A program made the position numbers and the translations under genes. The notes below the pieces were generated by a model that worked only from the letters and a program-made list of their open reading frames with translations, had not been told where the DNA came from and made no database searches. Source: Planctomycetota bacterium (GTDB lineage: Bacteria; Planctomycetota; Phycisphaerae; Sedimentisphaerales; SM23-30). From it: DNA of 6,556 bases. Location of the stretch: contig JAKJEP010000179.1 of NCBI GenBank assembly GCA_022705365.1, forward strand, positions 1 through 6,556. Reading direction: 5' to 3'. Below, one piece after another: positions 1 through 6,238 of this stretch. Position 1 is the stretch's first letter; each line of letters opens with the position of its first letter.

Positions 1-460
1 TGGCACGCTGGTAGGCCTGACAGCATCCATTTTGGTACGAATTTATGCACAGGATATGCCGGGGTGGCAGCAATTCATCCTGACCACGGTTATAGGAGTG
101 GGCGGCAGTATCATCGGTACCTATTACAGCAAGCCCACGGAACAGTCGGTATTGGAAACCTTTTATCGCAAGACCCGGCCGCTGGGACTGTGGGGACCGC
201 TGCGGCAGGTACTAAACGAGGATCAGCGGCGGCGGACGCGGAAAGAACACTGGAATGATCTGCTGGCCAGCCCGTTTGCCTTTTTCTGGGGTGTTACAAT
301 ATTGCTGATACCCATGCAACTCATGATCGGTACGTACCGGGCCGCCGCGATTACCGCCGGGATTCTGGCCCTCAGCCTGATCGGCTTGTACTGGTTCTGG
401 TATCGGCATCTGCCTCAAGTGGATTTGTTATCGGCGGAAATTGAAAATACCAGGGAGTAA
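1..460 (+). CDS. Sodium:solute symporter (SSS family), C-terminal part
   Basis: This is the 3' end of a gene that enters from the left edge. The frame is open from base 2, so the TTG at base 32 is an internal codon and not a start. The visible ~152 residues contain the end of one hydrophobic helix, then helices around WQQFILTTVIGVGGSIIGTYY, FAFFWGVTILLIPMQLMIG and AAAITAGILALSLIGLYWFW. Helices two and three are joined by a charged cytoplasmic-looking segment with YYSKPTEQSVLETFYRKTRP and GLWGPLR. That linker, with its Thr/Ser-Lys-Pro-Thr and FYRKxRPxGxWGP pattern, is typical of the C-terminal end of SSS-family sodium:solute (often sugar) symporters common in Planctomycetes-like genomes. The family couples inward Na+ flow to uptake of a sugar or other organic solute across the inner membrane. 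The substrate cannot be read from this fragment. The glycoside hydrolase starting 6 nt downstream suggests a sugar. The family call is fairly firm and the substrate is inference. Confidence 0.82.
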   Translation, partial: GTLVGLTASILVRIYAQDMPGWQQFILTTVIGVGGSIIGTYYSKPTEQSVLETFYRKTRPLGLWGPLRQVLNEDQRRRTRKEHWNDLLASPFAFFWGVTILLIPMQLMIGTYRAAAITAGILALSLIGLYWFWYRHLPQVDLLSAEIENTRE

Positions 461-466
461 ATAGAA

Positions 467-2197
467 ATGTCTAACGTATGGTTAGCCGGGGGAAAAGGCA
501 TCCGACTTTTCTTCGGTATAATGCTCGCGGCAGTATGTTTGCCAATGGCCGCCGCGGAGCCATTGGAACCTGTTACCATCACCGTCGATGCAAGCCAGGT
601 TATCAATCCGAATGTTACCGGTTTTGGATGGAACGTGGGGCCGTTGTGGATTCCCGCGCCGCAATATGGCGATACGAAGGATTTGGACCGGTTTTTCGAA
701 TTATTCAAGGATACCGGCCAGCCGTGGATTCGGATCATGCTCAGCTATTATGAATGGGAGTGCAAGATTAACAATGGGGCCAATCCGGTGTATGAAAATG
801 ACGATAACGATCCCTGGACCAAGCCTCAGCAGTTTTTGAGTCCTGACTTCCGAGGTTTTGCCTGGAACAGCAGAGAAGGGCTGGACTGGCGCATCCGGTA
901 CGTCCTGGATTTCTGCGAAAAGAATGACATCTGGGTGGAAATCAACAACTGGGAGACCTGGATGAAACGCTGGCTGGACCAGAAGCCGGATGAGAAGGGG
1001 ATCGTCTCCTATGAGGAATATCTGGCCAAGGCGCAGGAATTCGGCGAGAATGTGGCGGCGTTTTTGTATTACCTGAAGACCAGGGCCAATCAGGGGAAAG
1101 GCTATGCGTGTGTGAAATATTACGGACTCTGGAACGAACCGGGCGGTCTTTTCCCCGATCAGGATTTCATCCATGGCGATTATCCGGGATATATGAATCT
1201 GCTGCACAAGACCGTATATGACCACCTGGTATTTTATGACCAGGAAATGGGGACGAAGGTATTGCAGGGGCTGCAATGTATGGGGTTTGAGTCCTACCCG
1301 ACCTTCCGGAACCGGCCCAAGGCCGGTCATCCCACGGAGACGTGGAACGATATGATCGGCCGGGGGGTGCTGCAATATCTGGAAAAACCTGACGGCCTGC
1401 CGGGTGAAATCACTAACTGGCCCGGCGCGGACCCCTATATTGACATTATCAGCGTCCATGATTACTGGAGCGTTTTTGACTACGATAAGAACAATCCGTC
1501 CGGGGAGAACCAGGGTACCATTCAGGACCGGCTTATTCCCCTGATGATCCAAGGGGTAATGGACCAGATTGTCCAATATGATACCGATGGCCGGATCGAG
1601 CCGCTATTCATCAATGAAATTGGCGGAAAGGTGTATTGCCAGGGGGAAGATCACCCGGCCCAGTACTGCCATATGCTGTATATCGTCGAATGCCTGGTTC
1701 GCGGTTTAGAACGCGGATTAAAAGGCGGATCGGTCTGGGCCTGGAATATGCACACCGGTTATGCGGCTGTGTCCTACCCCGGCTGCTGGTGGGAGGTTGA
1801 GCCTAAAGGGGTTGTCCACCCGATTCATGAAAATTACTTTCCCTATACGCTGTTGACCCGGACTGTCAAGCGGGGCAGCAATATGATTTTTACCGAGGTA
1901 CAGGGCGGTCAGGATGATTCCCGCGGCCCGGAAACCTGGCCGGTCGTCAAGACCCAGCGGGTCTGGTCAACTGCTTTAGTAACTCCCGACAACAAACTGG
2001 CTGTCATAGTTATCAGCGATTCCTATAACACCAAAGAAATGCAAATCCAGATTGCTCCCCGGAAAGGAACCGTGGAGAAATACTTTGTTACTTCTACCCA
2101 ATGCGATCAGCTCTATACCAATACGCTCGATAGTACCGACGGGATTATTCGCGACCAATTATTACCCCGAAGCATCACCGTTTATCAAGTGAACTAA
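467..2197 (+). CDS. Secreted clan GH-A-like glycoside hydrolase (family unresolved)
   Basis: A 576-residue protein that probably cleaves glycosidic bonds outside the cytoplasm. Residues 1-30 form a signal peptide: Lys10 and Arg13, then a hydrophobic core, with likely cleavage after AAA at 28-30. The following segment (ITVDASQVINPNVTGFGWNVGP) resembles the entry strand of GH30/GH39-type enzymes. YYGLWNEPGG places the probable acid/base Glu at 224. SVHDYW (His331) fits the aromatic/His position after beta-6. LFINEIGG places the probable nucleophile Glu at 384. The Asn-Glu-Pro pair and ~160-residue spacing are characteristic of retaining clan GH-A (beta/alpha)8 barrels. From about residue 460 the sequence looks all-beta and ends in PRSITVYQV, like the C-terminal beta-sandwich of GH30/GH39/GH51/GH79 enzymes. 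The ATG has AGGGAG (452-457) nine bases upstream, inside the end of the symporter gene, so translation is probably coupled. Superfamily is fairly sure; GH family and substrate are not. Confidence 0.8.
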   Translation: MSNVWLAGGKGIRLFFGIMLAAVCLPMAAAEPLEPVTITVDASQVINPNVTGFGWNVGPLWIPAPQYGDTKDLDRFFELFKDTGQPWIRIMLSYYEWECKINNGANPVYENDDNDPWTKPQQFLSPDFRGFAWNSREGLDWRIRYVLDFCEKNDIWVEINNWETWMKRWLDQKPDEKGIVSYEEYLAKAQEFGENVAAFLYYLKTRANQGKGYACVKYYGLWNEPGGLFPDQDFIHGDYPGYMNLLHKTVYDHLVFYDQEMGTKVLQGLQCMGFESYPTFRNRPKAGHPTETWNDMIGRGVLQYLEKPDGLPGEITNWPGADPYIDIISVHDYWSVFDYDKNNPSGENQGTIQDRLIPLMIQGVMDQIVQYDTDGRIEPLFINEIGGKVYCQGEDHPAQYCHMLYIVECLVRGLERGLKGGSVWAWNMHTGYAAVSYPGCWWEVEPKGVVHPIHENYFPYTLLTRTVKRGSNMIFTEVQGGQDDSRGPETWPVVKTQRVWSTALVTPDNKLAVIVISDSYNTKEMQIQIAPRKGTVEKYFVTSTQCDQLYTNTLDSTDGIIRDQLLPRSITVYQVN

Positions 2198-2213
2198 AAA
2201 TGACGCCAGCATC

Positions 2214-2257
2214 AAAAGCTCTTCAACCCTATGTTATTGGGGGCCAGAGCTGTTTTT
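2214..2257 (+). terminator. Rho-independent terminator after the glycoside hydrolase
   Basis: AGCTCT (2217-2222) pairs with AGAGCT (2246-2251). An inner CCC/GGG pairing is possible within the loop, and the T-run GTTTTT (2252-2257) follows directly. The A-run before the left arm can also pair with the T-run. On the minus strand the same hairpin is followed by CTTTTG, so it may work weakly for the convergent DUF401 gene as well. It sits 17 nt past the hydrolase stop codon, where a terminator is expected. The loop is long (23 nt), which lowers confidence. Confidence 0.6.
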
Positions 2258-2260
2258 GGA

Positions 2261-2290
2261 TGACGAAATAGACTTTTGGCGGTTTCGTCA
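2261..2290. repeat. Perfect 8-bp inverted repeat at the convergent gene junction
   Basis: TGACGAAA (2261-2268) is exactly complementary to TTTCGTCA (2283-2290), with a 14-nt spacer. The right arm ends on the DUF401 stop codon (TGA on the minus strand, 2288-2290). No T-run follows the structure on either strand: the plus side runs into AAAAATAAG, and the minus side gives TCCAAAAACA. It is therefore not a standard intrinsic terminator. It may protect mRNA 3' ends or help the adjacent hairpin stop convergent transcription. Confidence 0.5.
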
Positions 2291-3529
2291 AAAATAAGCG
2301 GAAACCACACCGGTAGCAAAAAGGACAATCACTGGGCCGATCAGGCGGAGGAGGATGCGTCCGAAGGGTGCTTCAAAGTAGCTGCATGACAGGGCCAGGC
2401 ACAGATGGATGGGGCTGCACGCCAGGGCGCACAAGATACCCGTAAAGGCCAGAGTTTGCAGGCCGACGTGGCAGTTGGGACCGGCGCCGATAAAGCCGGC
2501 CAGCAGGGGAAAGGTAATGATGATGCTGGGGGTGGTCATGCCGGTGACAAAGCTGACCAGGAACGGCAGTACAAAGACCAGGACGGGCGGGGGAACGTGC
2601 AATCCGGTGAGAAAGTCCACGATTTGCGGGATGGCTCCGGCTACTTCCAGGTTGAGTTTAAAGAAAAGAGCCGCCAGGATTAACAGCACAAAATCGGCCT
2701 CGAAAGCCTTTTTGAAGATCTGGCCGCAGTTCTTTACGGGAACGCGGTGGAGCAGCAGAAAGATAATCAGAGCGGCCAGCAGACCCAAACCGGCTGGGAT
2801 ATTCAGCATGATGGCCAGCAGGGCGGCCAAGGCAATCGGCCAGAAAGCATGGATAAAATGGCGAAGATTTTCCTGCCAGCCGGAAGAGGGAGCGTTGTGT
2901 TCCGGGTTGCGCGGCGGGATGCCATATGTTAGGAGAAAGACCACCCCCGCCGCCAGCCCAATCACGCAGAGAAATATGTTATGGGCCACCAACTGACCGA
3001 TGGAAATGCCCAGCAGCCCCTGGATGAGCGGAATTGCGGGGAACAACGGCCAGACGGATTCCCACTGATGGCGGAAGAAGTAATTGATGGCGGCCTGGTG
3101 GGCACGATCGACCCCGATGCGGTCGCCGGAGTGTTTGACCATGGGGGCACTGAGCATGATGCCGCCCGGCGTGGGCAGCAGCCCCATCAGCATGGGGATG
3201 GCGGCCAGCGCCATCCTCCGGCTGCGAAACAGGCCGTGCAGGGCAGGCACCAGACGATCGGAAATCCCAGTTACCTGCATGGCTTCACCCAAAACATTGA
3301 CCAGATAAAGCAGACCGGCAATACTGACGAACAAGTAGCCGGTGGTTTCGCTCAACGGCCGGCTGTTCCACTCCGCAATCAGCCCGCGCCAGGTTTGCAG
3401 CGGCGAAACCCACAGCAGCACGGTAATAAAAAGGGTGGTAAAAACCATCGCCCGACCCACCCGGATTTTACTTCGCAGCATAAGGACCAGCAGGACGAGA
3501 GCTAAAGCAATGGCGATCAGTGGATACAT
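2288..3529 (-). CDS. DUF401-family integral membrane transporter
   Basis: A 413-residue, very hydrophobic protein with about ten predicted membrane segments, the first at residues 1-19 and another at 26-43. Recognisable DUF401 family marks are LLPTPGGIMLSAPMV (117-131), FFRHQWESVWPLFPAI (151-166), SFVTGMTTPSI (326-336) and CALACSPIHLCLALSCSYF (367-385). The two Thr-Pro motifs at 120 and 333 lie in equivalent places in the two halves, as expected for the inverted-repeat hairpins of the ion-transporter superfamily. The family is related to dicarboxylate and gluconate-type anion permeases, but its substrate is unknown. The gene follows the methyltransferase homologue by 81 nt on the same strand, and the two probably share a transcript. 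The ATG is chosen because it directly precedes the first membrane helix. However, it lacks a normal ribosome-binding site: a palindrome occupies that position, and the nearest AGGG is 16 nt away. Family call is strong; function is unknown. Confidence 0.9.
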   Translation of the reverse strand: MYPLIAIALALVLLVLMLRSKIRVGRAMVFTTLFITVLLWVSPLQTWRGLIAEWNSRPLSETTGYLFVSIAGLLYLVNVLGEAMQVTGISDRLVPALHGLFRSRRMALAAIPMLMGLLPTPGGIMLSAPMVKHSGDRIGVDRAHQAAINYFFRHQWESVWPLFPAIPLIQGLLGISIGQLVAHNIFLCVIGLAAGVVFLLTYGIPPRNPEHNAPSSGWQENLRHFIHAFWPIALAALLAIMLNIPAGLGLLAALIIFLLLHRVPVKNCGQIFKKAFEADFVLLILAALFFKLNLEVAGAIPQIVDFLTGLHVPPPVLVFVLPFLVSFVTGMTTPSIIITFPLLAGFIGAGPNCHVGLQTLAFTGILCALACSPIHLCLALSCSYFEAPFGRILLRLIGPVIVLFATGVVSAYF

Positions 3530-3530
3530 G

Positions 3531-3544
3531 AAAACTACAGTTTT
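3531..3544. promoter_or_regulatory. Perfect palindrome just upstream of the DUF401 start
   Basis: AAAACT, two bases, then AGTTTT: a perfect 6+6 palindrome whose edge is one base from the ATG at 3529. It occupies the place where a Shine-Dalgarno sequence would be expected. The only purine-rich candidate, AGGG (minus strand, 3549-3546), lies 16 nt from the start codon. It could be a repressor operator, or a small RNA hairpin that brings AGGG closer to the start. Both readings are inference, and an AT-rich 12-base match can occur by chance. Confidence 0.3.
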
Positions 3545-3555
3545 ACCCTATGATT

Positions 3556-3583
3556 AAAAAGGCTGAATTTGATTCGCGGCAGC
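3556..3583 (-). terminator. Weak hairpin plus T-run between methyltransferase and DUF401 genes
   Basis: On the minus strand, GCTG (3583-3580) can pair with CAGC (3565-3562), extended only by G-U pairs past a mismatch. TTTTT (3560-3556) follows two bases later. The stem is short, so at best it would lower expression of the downstream DUF401 gene relative to the methyltransferase homologue rather than end the transcript. Confidence 0.25.
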
Positions 3584-3610
3584 TCCAAACAGATCGGTTA
3601 TCATGGCGTA

Positions 3611-4618
3611 TTATTCCAGAGCGGCCTGGGCCATGGCTTCCACGTTGGCGGGAGGGACGTTGGGAAGAATCGCCTCGTGGCTGGGGCTGACTATCAGATT
3701 CGGGCCGAGCAGCTTTTTCACTCGCCGGACTTCTGCTTTAATCTCGGCGGGGGCAGCGTTCATCAGCAAATCCTGGGTATCGATACCGCCCATGAAGGCT
3801 ATTTTCCCCTTGAAGTCCCGGGCGAGGATCCGGGCGTCCATGTCCACCGCCTTGGCCTGGAGGGGGTGGAGGCAGTTGACTTTGGCATCCACCAGCCGGT
3901 CGATGACCTTATGAATTGAGCCGCAGGAATGCAGGATGACCTGGTAACCGCGCCGATGGGCCTGATCGGTGAATTTTTTGAACCAGGGCATGATAAATTC
4001 GTCGAATTGTTTCGGCCCGCAGATCAGGTCCAATTGGGTGCCGAAATCGTTACCGAAAAAGAAGGCGTCGATCAGTTCGCCGGCTGCCTCGAAAAATCGC
4101 TCATTGGCCTGGTAGTAAAAGGAGCAGACCTTATCCGTCACAGCGTGCACCAGTTCCGGATTGGCATACATGTTCATCATGTAATTTTCCATGCCGAAGA
4201 GGTCCATGATGTTATGATAAAAGCAGGTCCAGAAGCCGCTAGCCCGGTAAAAATCGCCTGCCTGCCGAAGGGCGGCGAGGCATTCGTCGAAATTCAGGTA
4301 ATCCGCACTGGGCCAGTCGTAGGATTCCACCTCCGTTGTGGACTGGGCGTGAGCCAGGGGGTAGGAAACACCCTGGCGGTGCAGACCTTCATCAAACATC
4401 GACTTGCCGTGGGGATGCTGATAGGTGGTCGCGAAAAACTGGGGGCAAATCCAGCGGAAATCGTCATGAAGTTTCAGCCGCAGTTCTTCTTCGGTTTGGG
4501 TGCCGAAATAGCGGTGCAGAATCGGCCAGGTATCGGGATGCGGATTGCCCATCCAGAAGCCGCAGCGGTCAGGCTTTTGGCCGGCAATGATGGTCCGGAT
4601 ACGGTCACGGCTATTCAC
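3611..4618 (-). CDS. URO-D/MtaA-like (corrinoid-type) methyltransferase homologue
   Basis: A 335-residue protein of the uroporphyrinogen decarboxylase superfamily, full length for the family. N-terminal MNSRDRIRTIIAGQKPDR matches the family opening (xSRERVxxALxxxxPDR). FFGNDFGTQ (187-195) is the conserved acidic loop found in URO-D-like methyltransferases. HSCG (230-233) supplies His230 and Cys232 of the HxC zinc site seen in MtaA/MtbA corrinoid methyltransferases. HPLQ (251-254), FMGGID (275-280) and SPSHEAILPNVPPANVEAM (311-329) complete the barrel pattern. The usual third-ligand cysteine of MtaA is replaced around His314, as in many uncharacterised members. It is therefore probably a Zn-dependent methyl-transfer enzyme and not a heme-pathway decarboxylase. 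No corrinoid protein is encoded in this window. GTG is the chosen start because it reproduces the family N-terminus; a weak GGGA lies about eight bases upstream. The gene begins 24 nt after efp, so co-transcription is likely. Family is sure; substrate is unknown. Confidence 0.9.
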   Translation of the reverse strand: MNSRDRIRTIIAGQKPDRCGFWMGNPHPDTWPILHRYFGTQTEEELRLKLHDDFRWICPQFFATTYQHPHGKSMFDEGLHRQGVSYPLAHAQSTTEVESYDWPSADYLNFDECLAALRQAGDFYRASGFWTCFYHNIMDLFGMENYMMNMYANPELVHAVTDKVCSFYYQANERFFEAAGELIDAFFFGNDFGTQLDLICGPKQFDEFIMPWFKKFTDQAHRRGYQVILHSCGSIHKVIDRLVDAKVNCLHPLQAKAVDMDARILARDFKGKIAFMGGIDTQDLLMNAAPAEIKAEVRRVKKLLGPNLIVSPSHEAILPNVPPANVEAMAQAALE

Positions 4619-4642
4619 TGGGTTTTCCCGTTATTTTCTAAG

Positions 4643-5209
4643 TTATTTATTTTTAACACGTTCGAGATATTGCCCGGTCCGCGTATCCACTCGGATCAGT
4701 TCGCCCGGCTCGACAAAAGGCGGAACCGTAATCTCCAAACCGGTCTCCAGTTTGGCTTTTTTGTATTGGTTGGTGGCAGTAGCCCCTCTGATGGCTGGGG
4801 GCGTGTCTTCGACAATCAGTTCGACGGAATTGGGCAGGGTTACGGAAAGGGGATTGTTGTTAAACAACTGGAGTTCCACATCCGTATTGGGCTTACAATA
4901 GAGGGGGCCATCGCCAAAAAGCTCATCATTGATGGAAATCTGCTCGTAGGTCTCCTTGTGCATCAGGATATGCTCCCCACTGGTCGAATAGAGATATTCA
5001 TAGGGCTGTTTATCCACAAATACTTGATCCAGCGTCTCTTCCGAGCGAATCCGCTTGTTGATGATATTGCCTTCCTTGACGCTTTTGAGCTTGGTTTGGA
5101 GGACGGCCCCGCCTTTACCCAGCTTAACATGCTGATAATCGACCACCACATAGAGGGCGTCGTCAATCTTCAAAACCATACCTTTTTTCATTTCCGTTGC
5201 TTTGATCAT
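4643..5209 (-). CDS. efp: Translation elongation factor P
   Basis: A 188-residue protein, the standard length for EF-P, which binds between the ribosomal P and E sites and rescues ribosomes stalled on polyproline stretches. It has the three expected domains: an N-terminal KOW-like domain (about 1-64), the central OB domain (about 67-126), and a C-terminal OB domain carrying the family signature around IRVDTRTGQYLERV. The tip loop reads HVKLGKGGAV, placing the modifiable lysine at Lys32, equivalent to Lys34 of Escherichia coli EF-P. The residue two before it is Leu, where E. coli has Pro. A lysine at the tip means any modification would be of lysine type (EpmA-like lysylation or another), not EarP rhamnosylation, which needs arginine. 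The ATG has AGGA (5221-5218) eight bases upstream. It is the first gene of a probable three-gene unit with the methyltransferase homologue and DUF401 permease. Confidence 0.97.
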   Translation of the reverse strand: MIKATEMKKGMVLKIDDALYVVVDYQHVKLGKGGAVLQTKLKSVKEGNIINKRIRSEETLDQVFVDKQPYEYLYSTSGEHILMHKETYEQISINDELFGDGPLYCKPNTDVELQLFNNNPLSVTLPNSVELIVEDTPPAIRGATATNQYKKAKLETGLEITVPPFVEPGELIRVDTRTGQYLERVKNK

Positions 5210-5244
5210 ACTGGGATTCCTGTTATCTCAATCCGTTTAAATAG

Positions 5245-5273
5245 TTGTTCCAAGACCATTTTGGCTATACAAT
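5245..5273 (+). promoter_or_regulatory. Sigma70-like promoter for the Memo gene
   Basis: TTGTTC (5245-5250), a 17-nt spacer, then TACAAT (5268-5273). Spacing is ideal and each box differs from consensus by two bases or fewer. A perfect TATAAT also occurs at 5275-5280, but nothing resembling a -35 box lies 16-18 nt upstream of it. Transcription would begin near 5280, giving a leader of about 64 nt. Confidence 0.55.
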
Positions 5274-5331
5274 ATATAATAATAAACACGGAAATCTACC
5301 CAAAAAGAAGACAACTGTCAACAAATTATAT

Positions 5332-5337
5332 AAGGAG
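5332..5337 (+). promoter_or_regulatory. Ribosome-binding site fixing the Memo start at 5344
   Basis: AAGGAG, six bases upstream of the ATG at 5344. The reading frame stays open leftward to 5245 with a TTG possible there. That extension would run through the promoter and AT-rich leader and has no Memo-like sequence, so the ATG at 5344 is the real start. Confidence 0.85.
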
Positions 5338-5343
5338 CAAAAT

Positions 5344-6231
5344 ATGTCGGTACGAATGGCGGTGGTGGCCGGCCAATTTTACGAATCCTCATCCCAGGCC
5401 TGCCGGGAGCAGGTGGAGGCGATGCTGGCCCAGGCCCGTGCGGTGGAGCAAAAGGGGGAACTGCCGGCCCGGCTTACGGCGGCGGTAGTACCTCATGCCG
5501 GCTGGGTGTTTAGCGGGCCGCTGGCGGCCATGGTCTTTGCTGCCGTAAAGCAGCGGCAGGAGGTGGATAGCTTCGTGATTTTTGGGGCGGTCCATTCGGT
5601 TATGGCCCGGATGGGGATTGTCTATGATACGGGGCAATGGGGCACGCCGCTGGGGAAAATCGATGTCGATGAGGAACTGGCGGAGGAGATCCTTCGCCAT
5701 GGCGATGAACTGCTGCTGGCGGATCCGGAAAGCCATAGCCGGGAGCATTCCATTGAGGTGCAGGTGCCTTTTATCCAGTATCTGTTCGAGGGGGCAAAGA
5801 TCCTGCCGATTATGGTCCCGCCGATTCCCCGTGCGGATGAAATCGGGCGAATGGTGGGCCAGGCCGTGGCACGGAGTGACAAAAAGATTGTCTGTATCGC
5901 CAGCACCGACCTGACTCATTACGGCCCTTCCTATCACTATACTCCCATGGGAACCGGCCCCAAGGCTATTCAGTGGGCCAAAGATCAGAACGACCGGTTT
6001 TTTATAGACCTGGCCCTTTCGATGCAGGCGGACAAGCTGGTCGAATCCGCACAGATGTATAACAGTGCCTGCGGGGCCGGAGCGGTAGCCGCTGCCGTCG
6101 CTGCGGCAGGGGTGTTAGGGGCAAAAAAGGGCTATCTGCTAGCCCATACCACCAGTGCGGAGGTGATGGCTCGCCAGTATCACCGGCAAAGCGAAGACAG
6201 CGTGGGATATGCCGCTATCGTTTACGGTTAA
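5344..6231 (+). CDS. amrB: Memo-family protein (AmmeMemoRadiSam system protein B)
   Basis: A 295-residue protein of the MEMO1 family (Pfam MEMO-like), full length and fully cytoplasmic in appearance. Conserved marks in order are AGQFYESS (9-16), VVPHAGWVFSGP (48-59), GAVHS (81-85), SREHSIEVQVPF (132-143), ASTDLTHYG (186-194) and SACGAGAVAA (241-250). The putative metal-site residues of this dioxygenase-like fold are present: His51, His84 and Cys243, matching human MEMO1 His49, His81 and Cys244, with Asp189 and His192 also conserved. In bacteria and archaea the gene commonly sits with an AMMECR1-domain gene and a radical SAM gene, together called AmmeMemoRadiSam. Neither is within this window; efp lies divergently on the left and a transporter gene converges on the right. 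The bacterial reaction is not established. The family call is very firm. The symbol amrB is the one used for system protein B and should be read as a family label. Confidence 0.94.
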   Translation: MSVRMAVVAGQFYESSSQACREQVEAMLAQARAVEQKGELPARLTAAVVPHAGWVFSGPLAAMVFAAVKQRQEVDSFVIFGAVHSVMARMGIVYDTGQWGTPLGKIDVDEELAEEILRHGDELLLADPESHSREHSIEVQVPFIQYLFEGAKILPIMVPPIPRADEIGRMVGQAVARSDKKIVCIASTDLTHYGPSYHYTPMGTGPKAIQWAKDQNDRFFIDLALSMQADKLVESAQMYNSACGAGAVAAAVAAAGVLGAKKGYLLAHTTSAEVMARQYHRQSEDSVGYAAIVYG

Positions 6232-6238
6232 TCAGAGG

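Larger units (their letters stand above)
5210..5343. other. Divergent intergenic region between efp and the Memo gene
   Basis: These 134 nt are markedly more AT-rich than the neighbouring genes and must carry the start signals for both directions. Toward efp I see a good Shine-Dalgarno (AGGA at 5221-5218) and a possible -10 TATTTA (5243-5238), but no convincing -35. Toward the Memo gene there is a well-formed promoter and ribosome-binding site, listed separately. No hairpin, riboswitch or leader-peptide pattern was apparent. Confidence 0.6.

Noticed and set aside
467..556. Lipoprotein signal on the hydrolase (Cys at residue 24)
   Set aside because: The residues before Cys24 are Ala-Ala-Val, which do not form a lipobox. 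A normal signal peptidase I site after Ala30 fits better.
701..1576. 291-codon open frame on the minus strand
   Set aside because: It is fully antisense to the glycoside hydrolase, including its catalytic motifs, and its translation is not recognisable as any family.
2981..3505. 174-codon Gln/Gly-rich open frame on the plus strand
   Set aside because: It is antisense to the membrane helices of the DUF401 gene. The Gln/His/Gly-rich composition is what the reverse of hydrophobic codons gives.
3611..4618. Heme-pathway uroporphyrinogen decarboxylase (hemE)
   Set aside because: The HSCG zinc-type motif and the N-terminal pattern point to the methyltransferase-like branch. No other heme gene is nearby.
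5245..5343. N-terminal extension of the Memo protein from a TTG at 5245
   Set aside because: It would begin on the -35 box of the predicted promoter, has no ribosome-binding site and has no family-like sequence. AAGGAG six bases before 5344 marks the true start.
3929..5488. 519-codon open frame on the plus strand
   Set aside because: It lies antisense to the methyltransferase homologue and efp and crosses the divergent promoter region. Its translation has no recognisable domain, whereas both minus-strand proteins match known families along their whole length.
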